From assembly GCF_023229695.1 (NCBI RefSeq), contig NZ_JALNYS010000015.1, forward strand, positions 23,087 to 87,086: a DNA stretch of 64,000 nt, given 5' to 3'. The position numbers and the translations under genes are program-made. Shown in pieces: positions 43,301-52,125 of the stretch (the first letter of the stretch is position 1; every line of letters starts with the position of its first letter). This DNA is from Sulfuricurvum sp. Lineage in GTDB: Bacteria > Campylobacterota > Campylobacteria > Campylobacterales > Sulfurimonadaceae. The notes beneath the pieces were generated by a model. It was not told the origin of the DNA. It saw only the letters and a program-made list of their open reading frames with translations, and did no database searches.

Positions 43301-44108
43301 AGCGATTGCCATCGGCGGATTTGACGGGATGCATATCGGGCATCAGGAACTTTTTAAAGAGTTGGGAAAACACGGCGCGATTATCGCCATTGAGACGGGA
43401 TATGCCAATATGACGATCAAAGAGGAGCGGGAACACTATACCCACTATCCGATTTTCTATTTTCCCCTTGATGAGATTCGCCATCTGGGCGGTGAAGAAT
43501 TTGTGGCACTGTTAAAAAATAAATTTCCGAAACTTCGTAAAATTGTTGTCGGTTATGATTTTCATTTTGGCAAAGACCGTCGCTATTCACATCAGGATCT
43601 TAAAAAATTGTTTGGCGGGGAGGTGTGCGTTGTCGATCAGGTGATGATTGACGGCGATTCGGTCCATTCACATAAAATTCGTGCCAAAATCCAGATTGGC
43701 GATCTAAGCGGAGCGAACCGTTTTTTGGGGCATAACTACACGATTCGAGGAAGTGTTGTGAAAGGGCAGGGGATCGGCAAAACAAAATTGGTTCCGACGA
43801 TCAATCTTGAATGTGACGGATTTTTGCTCCCTTATGAAGGGGTATACGCCGCTTTGACCCGTATTAATGATGAAGAGCATTTTCACCCCTCCGTTGTTTT
43901 TGTCGGTCATCGGATAACGACAGACGGAAGCTATGCGGTAGAGAGCCATATTTTGGGGGAAACGATAGCACACTGCACCCAAGCATCGGTAAGTTTTGTC
44001 AAATTTTTACGTAAAAATCAAAAGTTTGATTCTCTGGAATCTCTTAAAACAGCGATCGAAGGGGATATTGCAAAAGCCAGACGGGAACTTATCCATTTGA
44101 GTCTTTAG
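43281..44108 (+). CDS. ribF: Bifunctional riboflavin kinase/FAD synthetase
   Basis: Makes FMN and then FAD from riboflavin. The 275 residues open with AIGGFDGMHIGHQELFKELG, the nucleotidyltransferase H-x-G-H site, followed by VVGYDFHFGKDRR and the riboflavin kinase domain (GQGIGKTKLVPTINLE, LPYEGVYAA). It starts within the end of tlyA. A partial hairpin repeat begins right at its stop. Confidence 0.93.
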   Translation: MVSSNVEAIAIGGFDGMHIGHQELFKELGKHGAIIAIETGYANMTIKEEREHYTHYPIFYFPLDEIRHLGGEEFVALLKNKFPKLRKIVVGYDFHFGKDRRYSHQDLKKLFGGEVCVVDQVMIDGDSVHSHKIRAKIQIGDLSGANRFLGHNYTIRGSVVKGQGIGKTKLVPTINLECDGFLLPYEGVYAALTRINDEEHFHPSVVFVGHRITTDGSYAVESHILGETIAHCTQASVSFVKFLRKNQKFDSLESLKTAIEGDIAKARRELIHLSL

Positions 44109-44172
44109 GGGGTTGTAGGGACTTTAGTCCCTGCCACTTTATGGGCTTTGCCCAGAAAGTGCGAAACATCAC
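44107..44172. repeat. Partial copy of hairpin element
   Basis: The right half of the 8939/11035 element: GGGGGTTGTAGGGACTTTAG, the CCACTTTATGGGC/GCCCAGAAAGTG hairpin (now with one mismatch) and the end GTGCGAAACATCAC. The left terminal repeat and first hairpin are missing. It overlaps the last base pair of the ribF stop and probably serves as its 3' end. Confidence 0.7.
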
Positions 44173-44252
44173 TCTGTAAGAGTAATCAAAATAAAGACTT
44201 TTTTAAAGCAAAGAGGTTATCATATTCTTATATCAATAGTAGGAGATAGAGA

Positions 44253-44675
44253 ATGAAAACACGCGGATTATTAGTCATCGGTCTAGCCTCTTTGTTAATA
44301 TCGAGTTTTTGCAGCGCAAAAGTGTTGGAAACATCGAGTATGATTTATAAAAATCGTTGTGCCAATTGTCACGGAGCTAAAGCCAACGGTGTTCCGAAAC
44401 TCAAAGAACAAGCCGGGGTAAGCGCGGAACAGGCAGCTGCTCTTGGGGTTTCATCACAAGAGAAAGGGGATATTTACGGTCCTCCGCTGAATACATTAAG
44501 CGAAAGCGAACTGATCGAGAAATTGAAAAATCTGAGAAATAAAGATTTTGATACCAAATCCTACCACTCGGTTATGCGGAAAAACCTGAAGAAGGTTGAA
44601 GAGCGGGAAGGAAAAATTACCGATGAAAAAATAGCCGGGTACATATTTACTACGTTCGGACCCGGAAGCAAATAA
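44253..44675 (+). CDS. Periplasmic monohaem cytochrome c
   Basis: A 140-residue protein with signal peptide (LLVIGLASLLISSFCSA) and one haem-binding site CANCHG near residue 37. A distal methionine ligand may be the one in YHSVMRKNLKK. It fits class I-like small cytochrome c involved in electron transfer to a terminal oxidase or reductase. AGGAGA precedes the start. A hairpin follows the stop. Confidence 0.88.
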   Translation: MKTRGLLVIGLASLLISSFCSAKVLETSSMIYKNRCANCHGAKANGVPKLKEQAGVSAEQAAALGVSSQEKGDIYGPPLNTLSESELIEKLKNLRNKDFDTKSYHSVMRKNLKKVEEREGKITDEKIAGYIFTTFGPGSK

Positions 44676-44684
44676 ATGTTTACC

Positions 44685-44710
44685 GTTTCCCAACATCCGT
44701 GTTGGGAAAC
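44685..44710. terminator. Perfect 11-bp hairpin after cytochrome c
   Basis: GTTTCCCAACA-TCCG-TGTTGGGAAAC, eleven perfect pairs with a four-base loop, 10 bases after the cytochrome c stop. Only a short pyrimidine stretch follows (TTCTGATTT), so it may act as a terminator or as an mRNA 3' stabiliser. Confidence 0.6.
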
Positions 44711-44922
44711 TTCTGATTTAGTTTTCGAAAAGGTGGCTAGATTTTCTCGGCTTTGTCAAAATTTTACGCAAAAATCCCCCCTCAAATCTCCTGAAACCTC
44801 TTAAATATGTTTGTCGTGATGAGATTTTAAACGGCGGCGGAGAGATGCTCTGTGCCGGTTTATAGGAATTTAATCTCTAAACGATTATAATTGCAGCAAT
44901 TTTACGCAAAGGAACACTTCTT

Positions 44923-45600
44923 ATGGGTGAGTTGTTTACTTTCTTTGGCCTTATAAGCCATGAACATTCTTTTATTTTCCTCACGCACATGCTGCTAACA
45001 GCGGCAATCGTTCTTGTGATCGCGAAAATGGCAACATCGAATCTCCGCTTGGTTCCTACGGGAACCCAAAACGTCATGGAAGCTTATTTGAGCGGCGTTT
45101 TGGCAATGGGTGCCGATGTTATGGGCAAAGCGGAAGCACGTCGCTATCTACCTCTTGTAGCGACGATCGGTCTTTTCGTCGGAATCGCAAATATTATCGG
45201 GATTCTTCCCGGTTTTGAAGCACCGAGTGCATTTTTGGATTTTACCCTTGCCCTTGCATTGGTTGTTTTTACTTATTATAACTTTGAAGGTATTCGTCGT
45301 AACGGTTTGATCAGTTATTTCAAACACTTCATGGGCCCTGTATGGTGGTTGGCATGGTTGATGTTTCCGATCGAAATCGTATCGCACATCTCCCGTATCA
45401 TCTCTTTGAGCTTCCGATTGTTCGGTAACGTCAAAGGGGACGATATGTTCTTGATGGTCTTGTTGATGCTGGCTCCTTGGATTCTTCCGATCGTGCCGTT
45501 TGCACTTCTTACTTTCATGGCATTCCTGCAAGCGTTCATTTTTATGATGCTTACCTACGTTTACCTTGGCGGTGCGGTTCTTCTACACGACGACCACTAA
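44923..45600 (+). CDS. atpB: F0F1 ATP synthase subunit a
   Basis: Membrane subunit forming the proton half-channels against the c ring. The 225 residues have five to six transmembrane helices, the essential arginine in SLSFRLFGNVKGDDMF, and the final-helix region with LTFMAFLQAFIFMMLTYVYL. It stands alone without other atp genes, as is usual in Campylobacterota. AAGGA lies before the ATG. Confidence 0.96.
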   Translation: MGELFTFFGLISHEHSFIFLTHMLLTAAIVLVIAKMATSNLRLVPTGTQNVMEAYLSGVLAMGADVMGKAEARRYLPLVATIGLFVGIANIIGILPGFEAPSAFLDFTLALALVVFTYYNFEGIRRNGLISYFKHFMGPVWWLAWLMFPIEIVSHISRIISLSFRLFGNVKGDDMFLMVLLMLAPWILPIVPFALLTFMAFLQAFIFMMLTYVYLGGAVLLHDDH

Positions 45601-45610
45601 GGTCTTTGAG

Positions 45611-45898
45611 ATGAAGCTAAGTATGTTCGGTGCACTTTTGAGCTTTCTTAGCGGTGTATCCTGGGCTTTCGTCCTTGTCGGAGCCTGGGTCACTTTTCAA
45701 TCTTTCGTTTTCCTCGGAATTGTTCCTGCAATTATGTTTACTTTCCTCTTTGTCTTTTTGGCGTTATTTTTGATTTTGGTTCTGGAAACGATATCAATGG
45801 CGCGTGATCGCAACGATATGTTGGCAAAACAAAACTCCCTTCTTGAAGAGATTCGAGACACCGTAAAAGCACCTTCCGAAAACTTTTCCCAAGAATAA
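45611..45898 (+). CDS. Small membrane protein after atpB
   Basis: A 95-residue protein with two transmembrane helices (LLSFLSGVSWAFVLVGAWV and a long FVFLGIVPAIMFTFLFVFLA segment) and a charged C-terminal tail. The ATG at 45611 follows atpB by 10 bases. Function unknown; placement suggests co-expression with atpB. Confidence 0.6.
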   Translation: MKLSMFGALLSFLSGVSWAFVLVGAWVTFQSFVFLGIVPAIMFTFLFVFLALFLILVLETISMARDRNDMLAKQNSLLEEIRDTVKAPSENFSQE

Positions 45899-45945
45899 AT
45901 TCTCAAGTATTTGCTACCGTATTTGTTTCGGTAGTCAAACTCTGA

Positions 45946-45951
45946 TATAAT
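45946..45951 (+). promoter_or_regulatory. -10 element very close to brnT start
   Basis: A perfect TATAAT ends only six bases before the brnT ATG at 45958, which would make transcription start at or next to the start codon (leaderless mRNA). A small inverted repeat TACCG/CGGTA lies at 45915-45933. No good -35 element is seen. Confidence 0.4.
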
Positions 45952-45957
45952 TGTTCT

Positions 45958-46248
45958 ATGGCTACTTTTGAATTTGAATATGATACTAACAAAAGCAAAA
46001 GTAATAAAGATAAGCACGGCATTGGTTTTGAAGAGGCAAAAACTCTTTGGAACGATGAAAATGCTTTAGTCACTTTGGCACATGTTGTCGATAGTGAAAC
46101 ACGTTATGCAATTATTTCCAAAATTCTTGGGAAATGTTACGTAGCAATTTTTAGCATCAGAGAAAATAAATATAGAATTATCAGTGTCAGACGATGCAGA
46201 AAAAACGAGGAGGATGGGTATGAAAGCTTTGACAGCGGAACAATTTGA
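45958..46248 (+). CDS. brnT: BrnT family toxin
   Basis: A 96-residue protein with the BrnT/DUF497 signature: FEFEYDTNKSKSNKDKHGIG then FEEAKTLW, and the C-terminal YRIISVRRCRKNE. BrnT is a RelE-fold ribonuclease held by a ribbon-helix-helix antitoxin, which follows here with a 29-base overlap. There is no Shine-Dalgarno sequence before the start. Confidence 0.88.
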   Translation: MATFEFEYDTNKSKSNKDKHGIGFEEAKTLWNDENALVTLAHVVDSETRYAIISKILGKCYVAIFSIRENKYRIISVRRCRKNEEDGYESFDSGTI

Positions 46249-46468
46249 CGAAAAGTTTGATAACGGCGAAGATATTAGTATGTACCTCGATTTTACAAAA
46301 GCCGTCAGATTAAAAGATATCGATCAACTCTCAACCAAAACAAAAAAAGTGAATGTTGAGTTTCCTGAATGGTTGTTAGATACCTTGGATAAAGAAGCTC
46401 ATAAAATCGGTGTTTCACGCCAATCGGTTATTAAATTGTGGGTAGCAGAACGGCTTAAAGCAATTTAA
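46220..46468 (+). CDS. brnA: BrnA/CopG-type antitoxin
   Basis: An 82-residue protein. The C-terminal half (VNVEFPEWLLDTLDKEAHKI then GVSRQSVIKLWVAERL) is a ribbon-helix-helix DNA-binding domain; the N-terminal half (FDEKFDNGEDISMYLD) is the toxin-binding part, similar to BrnA. The ATG at 46220 has AGGAGG eight bases upstream. It probably represses the module's promoter. Confidence 0.82.
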   Translation: MKALTAEQFDEKFDNGEDISMYLDFTKAVRLKDIDQLSTKTKKVNVEFPEWLLDTLDKEAHKIGVSRQSVIKLWVAERLKAI

Positions 46469-46481
46469 GGGGAGGAAGAAA

Positions 46482-46691
46482 ATGCAGAGTATCACTATAA
46501 ATATTCAAGAATTGTATATCCCTCGTTTAAATGCTTTTTTAAAGAGTTTGCCGAAAGAAGCAATAATGATTCAGTCTCTTGATGCTGAAATACTTTCTCG
46601 CGTAGAAGAGTATAAGAGTGGAAAGATGAAAACGACTCCTCTGCGAGAGGGGATGGATAGAATAAAAGCTAAAATTGAAGCGAAGCTATGA
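46482..46691 (+). CDS. Small antitoxin of ParE-type module
   Basis: A 69-residue protein with an N-terminal strand (MQSITINIQELYIPRLNAFL) and the C-terminal acidic/basic helix typical of small antitoxins (REGMDRIKAKIEAKL). It begins 13 bases after brnA and overlaps the ParE-like toxin by 4 bases (ATGA). Confidence 0.75.
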   Translation: MQSITINIQELYIPRLNAFLKSLPKEAIMIQSLDAEILSRVEEYKSGKMKTTPLREGMDRIKAKIEAKL

Positions 46692-46972
46692 GGGTGATAA
46701 AATCACCCCGTTTTGAAGAAGAAGTAGAAATAATCATCGATTTTATCTCCGAAGATAGCCCCCGCAGAGCATTACGTTTTTATGAAGAATTGTTGAACAA
46801 ATTAGAAGCGATTCCTTCTAATCCCTACCGATACCGCAAACGTCCTAACATCAATGATAAAAATATACGAGAACTGATTTTTAAAGGGTACACTGTTCCA
46901 TTCTTTATCGATACTGTTCACGATGTGATTGTTGTTTTAGGAATTTTCAGTGCCAATGAGTGGGAGTTATGA
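46688..46972 (+). CDS. ParE/RelE family toxin
   Basis: A 94-residue protein: MRVIKSPRFEEEVEIIIDFI, then KNIRELIFKGYTVPFFID and a final strand VIVVLGIF. It is clearly related in pattern to the toxin at 19741. The stop overlaps the ATG of the next, metabolic gene (ATGA), so this toxin gene and a thiamine gene are translationally coupled. Confidence 0.85.
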   Translation: MRVIKSPRFEEEVEIIIDFISEDSPRRALRFYEELLNKLEAIPSNPYRYRKRPNINDKNIRELIFKGYTVPFFIDTVHDVIVVLGIFSANEWEL

Positions 46973-47523
46973 AACACTACCTTATCACCGATCCTTCGTT
47001 TTACGGCAGTACGCCCGATACGTTGGAATCGGCACTTGATCTCATCTATTCGCACACACTCCCCGATTTTGCCCTCTTTCGAGATAAGCAAACGACTCAT
47101 TACTGTGATCTTGCTCAAACCTTTGTAACGGTATCTCGGAGCTATCGTATCTCTCGCGTTCTATTGCACGGTGATTATACTTTGGCTCACGTATTAAAAG
47201 CCGATGGGGTGCACTTGACCTCGATGCAGTTTGAGGAGATATCAGAAGCAAAAAAACTAGGATTATATGTGATTATCAGTACCCATAGCCACGAAGAGGC
47301 AAAACGTGCAGAAGAACTCGGTGCCGATGCGATCACCTACAGTCCGATTTTTGTTTCTCCGAACAAGGGTGAACCCAAGGGTTTAGAGGATTTAAAAGAA
47401 ATAGTGGATAAAATAAGAGTACCTATTTTTGCGTTGGGCGGGATTACTGCCTGCGAGCAGATAAATGCCGTAAAAACAACCGGTGCGTACGGATTTGCAT
47501 CGATTAGATATTTTATCCCTTAA
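46969..47523 (+). CDS. thiE: Thiamine phosphate synthase-like protein
   Basis: A 184-residue TIM-barrel protein of the ThiE/TenI family: LFRDKQTTH (residues of the phosphate/pyrimidine site), ADGVHLTSMQ, GADAITYSPIFVSPNKGEPK and FALGGITACEQI. ThiE joins the pyrimidine and thiazole halves of thiamine; TenI-type members do a related isomerisation. The protein is shorter than typical ThiE (about 210), so TenI-like activity is possible. Its ATG overlaps the upstream toxin gene's stop. Confidence 0.75.
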   Translation: MKHYLITDPSFYGSTPDTLESALDLIYSHTLPDFALFRDKQTTHYCDLAQTFVTVSRSYRISRVLLHGDYTLAHVLKADGVHLTSMQFEEISEAKKLGLYVIISTHSHEEAKRAEELGADAITYSPIFVSPNKGEPKGLEDLKEIVDKIRVPIFALGGITACEQINAVKTTGAYGFASIRYFIP

Positions 47524-47535
47524 GGAATTTTCGTT

Positions 47536-48966
47536 ATGTTTGAAACCATTATCGGTTTGGAAGTTCACGTCCAGCTCAATACCCAGTCTAAACTTTTTTG
47601 CTCTTGTCCCACCAGTTTTAACCATGAACAAAACTCCAATACCTGTCCGACTTGTCTGGCATTGCCCGGTGCATTGCCGGTTTTAAACAAAGAGGCGGTG
47701 CGCAAAGCGGGGATGTTCGGTACGGCGGTGGGGGCGACGATCAACCGTACGTCGTTTTTTGACCGAAAGAGCTATTTTTATCCCGACAGCCCGAGTGCCT
47801 ACCAGATTACGCAGCTCTATACCCCGATCGTTGAACACGGTCATCTGGTGATTGATTTCGAAGACGGTGCGCAAAAAACCATCCGGATTAACCGTGCCCA
47901 TATCGAAGCGGACGCCGGGAAAAATATCCATGAGGGATCGATCTCCAAAGTGGATCTGAATCGTGCGGGGACGCCGCTGCTGGAGATCGTCTCCGAACCC
48001 GATATGCGTACCGCCGAAGAGGCGATTTTGTATCTCAAAAAGCTCCACTCGATTGTCCGCTACATCGATATCAGTGATGCCAACATGCAAGAGGGGTCGT
48101 TTCGCGTCGACGTCAACGTCTCGATCCGTCCGAGGGGGGATGAGAAGCTCTACACCCGCGTCGAGATCAAAAACATCAACAGCTTCCGCTTTATCCAGCG
48201 GGCCATTGAGCTCGAAGTAGCCCGTCAGAGAGAGGCGTGGGAAGACGGCACGTACGAGAGCGAGATCGTTCAGGAGACCCGTCTATTTGATCAGGTGAAA
48301 CAAGAGACCAGATCGATGCGCGGCAAAGAGGAAGCGGCCGATTACCGCTATTTCCCCGAACCCGATCTGCTCAAAGTGGTCGTGGACGATGCGATGTACG
48401 CCGATGTGATCTCCATTCCCGAACTTCCCGATGCGAAAAAAGAGCGTTTTGTGAGCGAATTTGGGATCAATGAATACAATGCGTCGGTCATTACGGCTGA
48501 ACTCGAAACCGCCCACTATTTTGAAGCAATGCTGCAAGAGGGGATCAGTGCGAAAAACGCGGTGACATGGCTCACGGTGGAGCTGCAAGGGCGTCTTAAA
48601 GGGGGGATAGGTGCGCACGAATCTGCCGTCAGTGCCAAAACTCTCGGAACCCTCGTCAAACGGATTGAAGAGGGGGTTATCAGCGGGAAAGCGGCCAAAG
48701 AGGTCCTTGATTATCTGCTTGAACATAACGGCGGCGATATTGACGCGGTCATTGAAAAACTGGGGCTAAAACAGGTGAGCGATACGGGGGCGCTTGAAGC
48801 GCTGATCGATGAGATTTTGGCGGCCAATGCCGATAAAGTGGCCGAATACAAATCGGGCAAAGATAAACTGTTCGGTTTCTTTGTCGGACAGGCGATGAAA
48901 GCATCCAAAGGGTCGGCGAATCCCAATACCTTAAATGAGATATTACATGCCAAGCTGGCGCAGTAA
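47536..48966 (+). CDS. gatB: Asp/Glu-tRNA amidotransferase subunit B
   Basis: GatB binds the misacylated tRNA and activates its Glu or Asp for amidation within GatCAB. The 476 residues begin ETIIGLEVHVQLNTQSKLFC, with zinc cysteines CSCP and CPTC, the motif CLALPGALPVLN, and the C-terminal YqeY-like tail. No other gat gene is adjacent. Only 12 bases separate it from the thiE-like gene. Confidence 0.96.
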   Translation: MFETIIGLEVHVQLNTQSKLFCSCPTSFNHEQNSNTCPTCLALPGALPVLNKEAVRKAGMFGTAVGATINRTSFFDRKSYFYPDSPSAYQITQLYTPIVEHGHLVIDFEDGAQKTIRINRAHIEADAGKNIHEGSISKVDLNRAGTPLLEIVSEPDMRTAEEAILYLKKLHSIVRYIDISDANMQEGSFRVDVNVSIRPRGDEKLYTRVEIKNINSFRFIQRAIELEVARQREAWEDGTYESEIVQETRLFDQVKQETRSMRGKEEAADYRYFPEPDLLKVVVDDAMYADVISIPELPDAKKERFVSEFGINEYNASVITAELETAHYFEAMLQEGISAKNAVTWLTVELQGRLKGGIGAHESAVSAKTLGTLVKRIEEGVISGKAAKEVLDYLLEHNGGDIDAVIEKLGLKQVSDTGALEALIDEILAANADKVAEYKSGKDKLFGFFVGQAMKASKGSANPNTLNEILHAKLAQ

Positions 48967-48974
48967 GGGATAGA

Positions 48975-50534
48975 ATGATTGGGCAATGGGTAGTTACGCT
49001 TGCGTTCTTTCTCCATTCGTCGCTCCGGTACCGTAGTGCCAAAAATTTCGTTTACAATCTTTTAGAAAATAATAATTATCCGTACAAAAAGTATTTTGAT
49101 TATTTTATGATTCTGTTGATTTTTATCAGCGTCTATATCTTAATCCGCCATGTTAAACATGAGATGTCCCAATCGTGGCTCACGTTTAACAATTACGTTA
49201 TCTCCGTCATTTTTTTGATCGAATACCTGTTGCGATTATGGATTTATAGCGATAATGCCAAGGCGATTATCGATCAATATGAAAATGATCTTTTTTTGCA
49301 TCGTCCCTTTTCGCTCTCTCACGCAATGAAAATAATTGTTAAGCAAAAGCTCCAGTTTATTCTTTCCCCTTCCGCCATTGTCGATTTACTGGCGATTATG
49401 CCGTTTTTCCATGAATTGCGTCTGTTACGGGTATTTATCCTCTTTCGGGTTCTGAAGCTTTTTCGCTACGCGAGGAGTCTGCGCCGATTGATCTCTATCC
49501 TTGGGTCCAAAAAATTTGAACTCCTTACCCTTGCATTATTTGCGTTGATTATGATTATGGTTTCTGCGGTGTTGATTTACGTGATGGAAGGAAATAATCC
49601 GGATTCACCGATCAATACTCTGTTTGAATCGGTTTATTGGGCGGTGGTGACGATTTTTACGGTCGGGTACGGCGATATGATACCGGTGACCCCCGAGGGG
49701 AGAAGCGTAGCAATGCTCGTTATTGTTTCGGGGATCGCCGTTATTTCGTTTGCAACATCGATTGTGGTTTCGGCATTTACCGAAAAGCTCGATGAGATCA
49801 AGGAAGAAAAGCTGATTGAGGATGTCCGAAAATTGGAACGTTTTTATCTGATTTGCGGCTATTCACAGCTGACCAATGAGATCGTTCACCGCCTTCGAAA
49901 AGCGAGTAAACAGATCGTCATTTTGGAGAAAGATCCGGTTAAAGCGAAGCGGGCACAGGGCGAGGGGCTGTTTGTTCTAAATTTTGATTCGGCGTCACTT
50001 CATACCTATCAGACGATCAAAATCCATTTTGAAAGCCAGATCATTGCGGTGATCTTGCTGGAAGAGAGCGATGTGACGAATATTTATACCGCTTTGACGA
50101 TTCGGGAACTGAATAAAAAAGTGACGATATGTTCCATACTCCATAAACCGGATAACCGTAAAAAGTTTTCGCTGGCGGGAATCGATGAGATGGTCAATCC
50201 CCACGAATTGGTCGGATTGATGAGTAAAGAGATCAGTCACCAGCCGGTCGCTTTTGAGGTGATCCATGCATTACGCTCGGAGCTCGTGGGGACGGTTATC
50301 GAAGAGATCATCATTGACCGGGGGATGTCGGAACGGTTTTATGAGCTGCTGCTGCATCCGCTGTTTCATCAAAGACTCAGTATGCTGGGGATCTATCAGA
50401 CCTCCACGGAAACGTTTATGTTCAATCCGGACCGTACGTTTGAAATTCGCGCCGGTGATGTTGCGATTATTGTCGCCAACCGTTCATTGGCAAATGAATT
50501 TAAAAATCTTCTCCATCGAAAGAGGGTGAAATGA
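48975..50534 (+). CDS. Voltage-type K+ channel with RCK domain
   Basis: A 519-residue membrane protein. Six transmembrane segments are likely, with an arginine-bearing S4-like helix (LRLLRVFILFRVLKLFRYAR). The selectivity filter sits in AVVTIFTVGYGDMIPVTPEG (TVGYGD). After the pore follows an RCK/TrkA-N domain (FYLICGYSQLTNEIVHRL, about 290 on) and a TrkA-C-like end. It resembles K+ channels gated by cytosolic ligand binding. The next gene encodes a second RCK protein and overlaps by 4 bases. Confidence 0.88.
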   Translation: MIGQWVVTLAFFLHSSLRYRSAKNFVYNLLENNNYPYKKYFDYFMILLIFISVYILIRHVKHEMSQSWLTFNNYVISVIFLIEYLLRLWIYSDNAKAIIDQYENDLFLHRPFSLSHAMKIIVKQKLQFILSPSAIVDLLAIMPFFHELRLLRVFILFRVLKLFRYARSLRRLISILGSKKFELLTLALFALIMIMVSAVLIYVMEGNNPDSPINTLFESVYWAVVTIFTVGYGDMIPVTPEGRSVAMLVIVSGIAVISFATSIVVSAFTEKLDEIKEEKLIEDVRKLERFYLICGYSQLTNEIVHRLRKASKQIVILEKDPVKAKRAQGEGLFVLNFDSASLHTYQTIKIHFESQIIAVILLEESDVTNIYTALTIRELNKKVTICSILHKPDNRKKFSLAGIDEMVNPHELVGLMSKEISHQPVAFEVIHALRSELVGTVIEEIIIDRGMSERFYELLLHPLFHQRLSMLGIYQTSTETFMFNPDRTFEIRAGDVAIIVANRSLANEFKNLLHRKRVK

Positions 50535-51247
50535 TAGCCCGCAGTGCCGCCGTTTTCGGTTTTAACGAATATTCGCGCCAGATTGCCTATCAGATACGCA
50601 ATCTGTATCGGGATTTCGGTCTATTTGTGGTAAATGAAGAGGAGAAAAAGGCGGCGTATGAAGCCGGTTTTCTGGTCGAACTGGTTGATTTGAGCGACGA
50701 TTGGCACGGGATCGAAAAACGGTTTGACGTGAGTAGTCTGATTGTGTTTTGCGCCCTTGCCAATGATGCGGAAAATGTGTTTTTAACCATTTCACTCCGC
50801 GCCACTTTCGATAAACTCAATATCGTGGCGTTGGCGCAGGATAACGAGAGTGCGATCAAAATGAAGAGCGCCGGTGCCGACAAAGTGCTGCCGAGTCTTC
50901 AGATCGCCGCCAACGTGATCGCCGATATGTTGGAAAAACCGATAGTGACGAAGGTACTGCATGAAGTTCTGTATGAAAGCAGCCTGCTCAATATCGTCGA
51001 AATCGAAGTGGGCGAAAACTCTCCGTTCGCCGGAAGGTATCTGCATGATATCCATTTTAAAACCCACTACGATGTGATATTGCTGGCGATTGTCGATCAT
51101 GAGTTGGGGACAACGTTTAGCTTTGCTTCCAAAGGGCATAATCATCATATCGATATCGGCGATATTCTGGTGGTCATCGGTTATCCCGATAAAGTGGAGC
51201 GGTTAAAACAAGCGATAAAGGGGCAGGTATGGCCAAGATCGGAGTAG
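50531..51247 (+). CDS. RCK/TrkA-N regulatory subunit
   Basis: A 238-residue soluble protein with a Rossmann TrkA-N domain (AAVFGFNEYSRQIAYQIRNL), acidic residues at strand ends (FVVNEEEKKAA, LVDLSDD), and a TrkA-C domain (ENSPFAGRYLHDIHFKTHYD). It likely forms a mixed gating ring with the channel encoded just upstream (ATGA overlap). It overlaps gpsA by 19 bases. Confidence 0.85.
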   Translation: MIARSAAVFGFNEYSRQIAYQIRNLYRDFGLFVVNEEEKKAAYEAGFLVELVDLSDDWHGIEKRFDVSSLIVFCALANDAENVFLTISLRATFDKLNIVALAQDNESAIKMKSAGADKVLPSLQIAANVIADMLEKPIVTKVLHEVLYESSLLNIVEIEVGENSPFAGRYLHDIHFKTHYDVILLAIVDHELGTTFSFASKGHNHHIDIGDILVVIGYPDKVERLKQAIKGQVWPRSE

Positions 51248-52119
51248 TCGGAGCCGGTAAATGGGGAGAAGCTCTCGCGTTTGCCTTGGGTGAAAAGAAT
51301 GAGGTGATCGTGACGTCGCGTACCCCTAGGGATTGGCCTAATTTTCGAAGCCTCGAAGAGGTGCTTTCGTGCGAATATCTGATCATCACCGTTCCCGCGC
51401 AGCAGATCGGGCAATGGCTCTCTGAGCATTTTGTTTTTTCGGGGCAAAAGATTTTGGTAGCGGCCAAGGGGATCGAGGCATCCAGCGGCCGGTTTTTGAA
51501 TGAGATTTATGCCCGGTATGTCCCGGAGGAGAATCTAGCTTTTTTATCGGGCCCTTCATTTGCGGCAGAAGTGATACGCTCACTTCCTACCGCGCTGGTC
51601 ATCAACTCGGTCTCTTTGGATACGGCGCGCTCTTTTTCAGCCCTTTTCCCCCGTTTTATCCGTGCCTACGTCAGTGATGATGTAGTGGGGGCCGAAATTG
51701 CCGGAGCGTATAAAAACGTGATTGCGATTGCCGCCGGAATATGTGAGGGGCTCAAGCTCGGACATAATGCCGCAGCCAGCCTCATTTCTCGCGGACTGGT
51801 CGAAATGGACCGTTTTGGGAAAGCGTACGGTGCGCGTGAAGAGACTTTTATGGGGCTTAGCGGGGCGGGAGATCTGTTTTTGACGGCAAGCTCGTCGATG
51901 TCGCGCAATTACCGTGTCGGTCTGGGGTTGGCGGCCGGCAAGAGCAAAGAGGTAGTGTGCGGTGAGATCGGCGAGGTGAGCGAGGGGATCGGAACCGCCT
52001 ATGCGCTGCATGAGATTGCGGAACATAAAGGGATATACCTTCCGATCGCGGCAGAAGTGTATGCGATTTTGGAGGGGAAATCGCCGATGCAGAGTCTGCA
52101 GGATTTGATACAAAGATAA
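51229..52119 (+). CDS. gpsA: Glycerol-3-phosphate dehydrogenase [NAD(P)+]
   Basis: Makes sn-glycerol 3-phosphate for phospholipids. The 296 residues begin MAKIGVVGAGKWGEALAFAL, followed by LSGPSFAAEV, the catalytic lysine region EIAGAYKNVIAIAAGICEGL and FMGLSGAGDLFLT. Length is slightly short but all motifs are present. The start overlaps the end of the RCK gene. Confidence 0.95.
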   Translation: MAKIGVVGAGKWGEALAFALGEKNEVIVTSRTPRDWPNFRSLEEVLSCEYLIITVPAQQIGQWLSEHFVFSGQKILVAAKGIEASSGRFLNEIYARYVPEENLAFLSGPSFAAEVIRSLPTALVINSVSLDTARSFSALFPRFIRAYVSDDVVGAEIAGAYKNVIAIAAGICEGLKLGHNAAASLISRGLVEMDRFGKAYGAREETFMGLSGAGDLFLTASSSMSRNYRVGLGLAAGKSKEVVCGEIGEVSEGIGTAYALHEIAEHKGIYLPIAAEVYAILEGKSPMQSLQDLIQR

Positions 52120-52125
52120 AGGAAA

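Noticed and set aside
42479..43312. 277-codon minus-strand open frame
   Set aside because: Fully opposite tlyA, whose S4 and methyltransferase motifs are clear; no support of its own.
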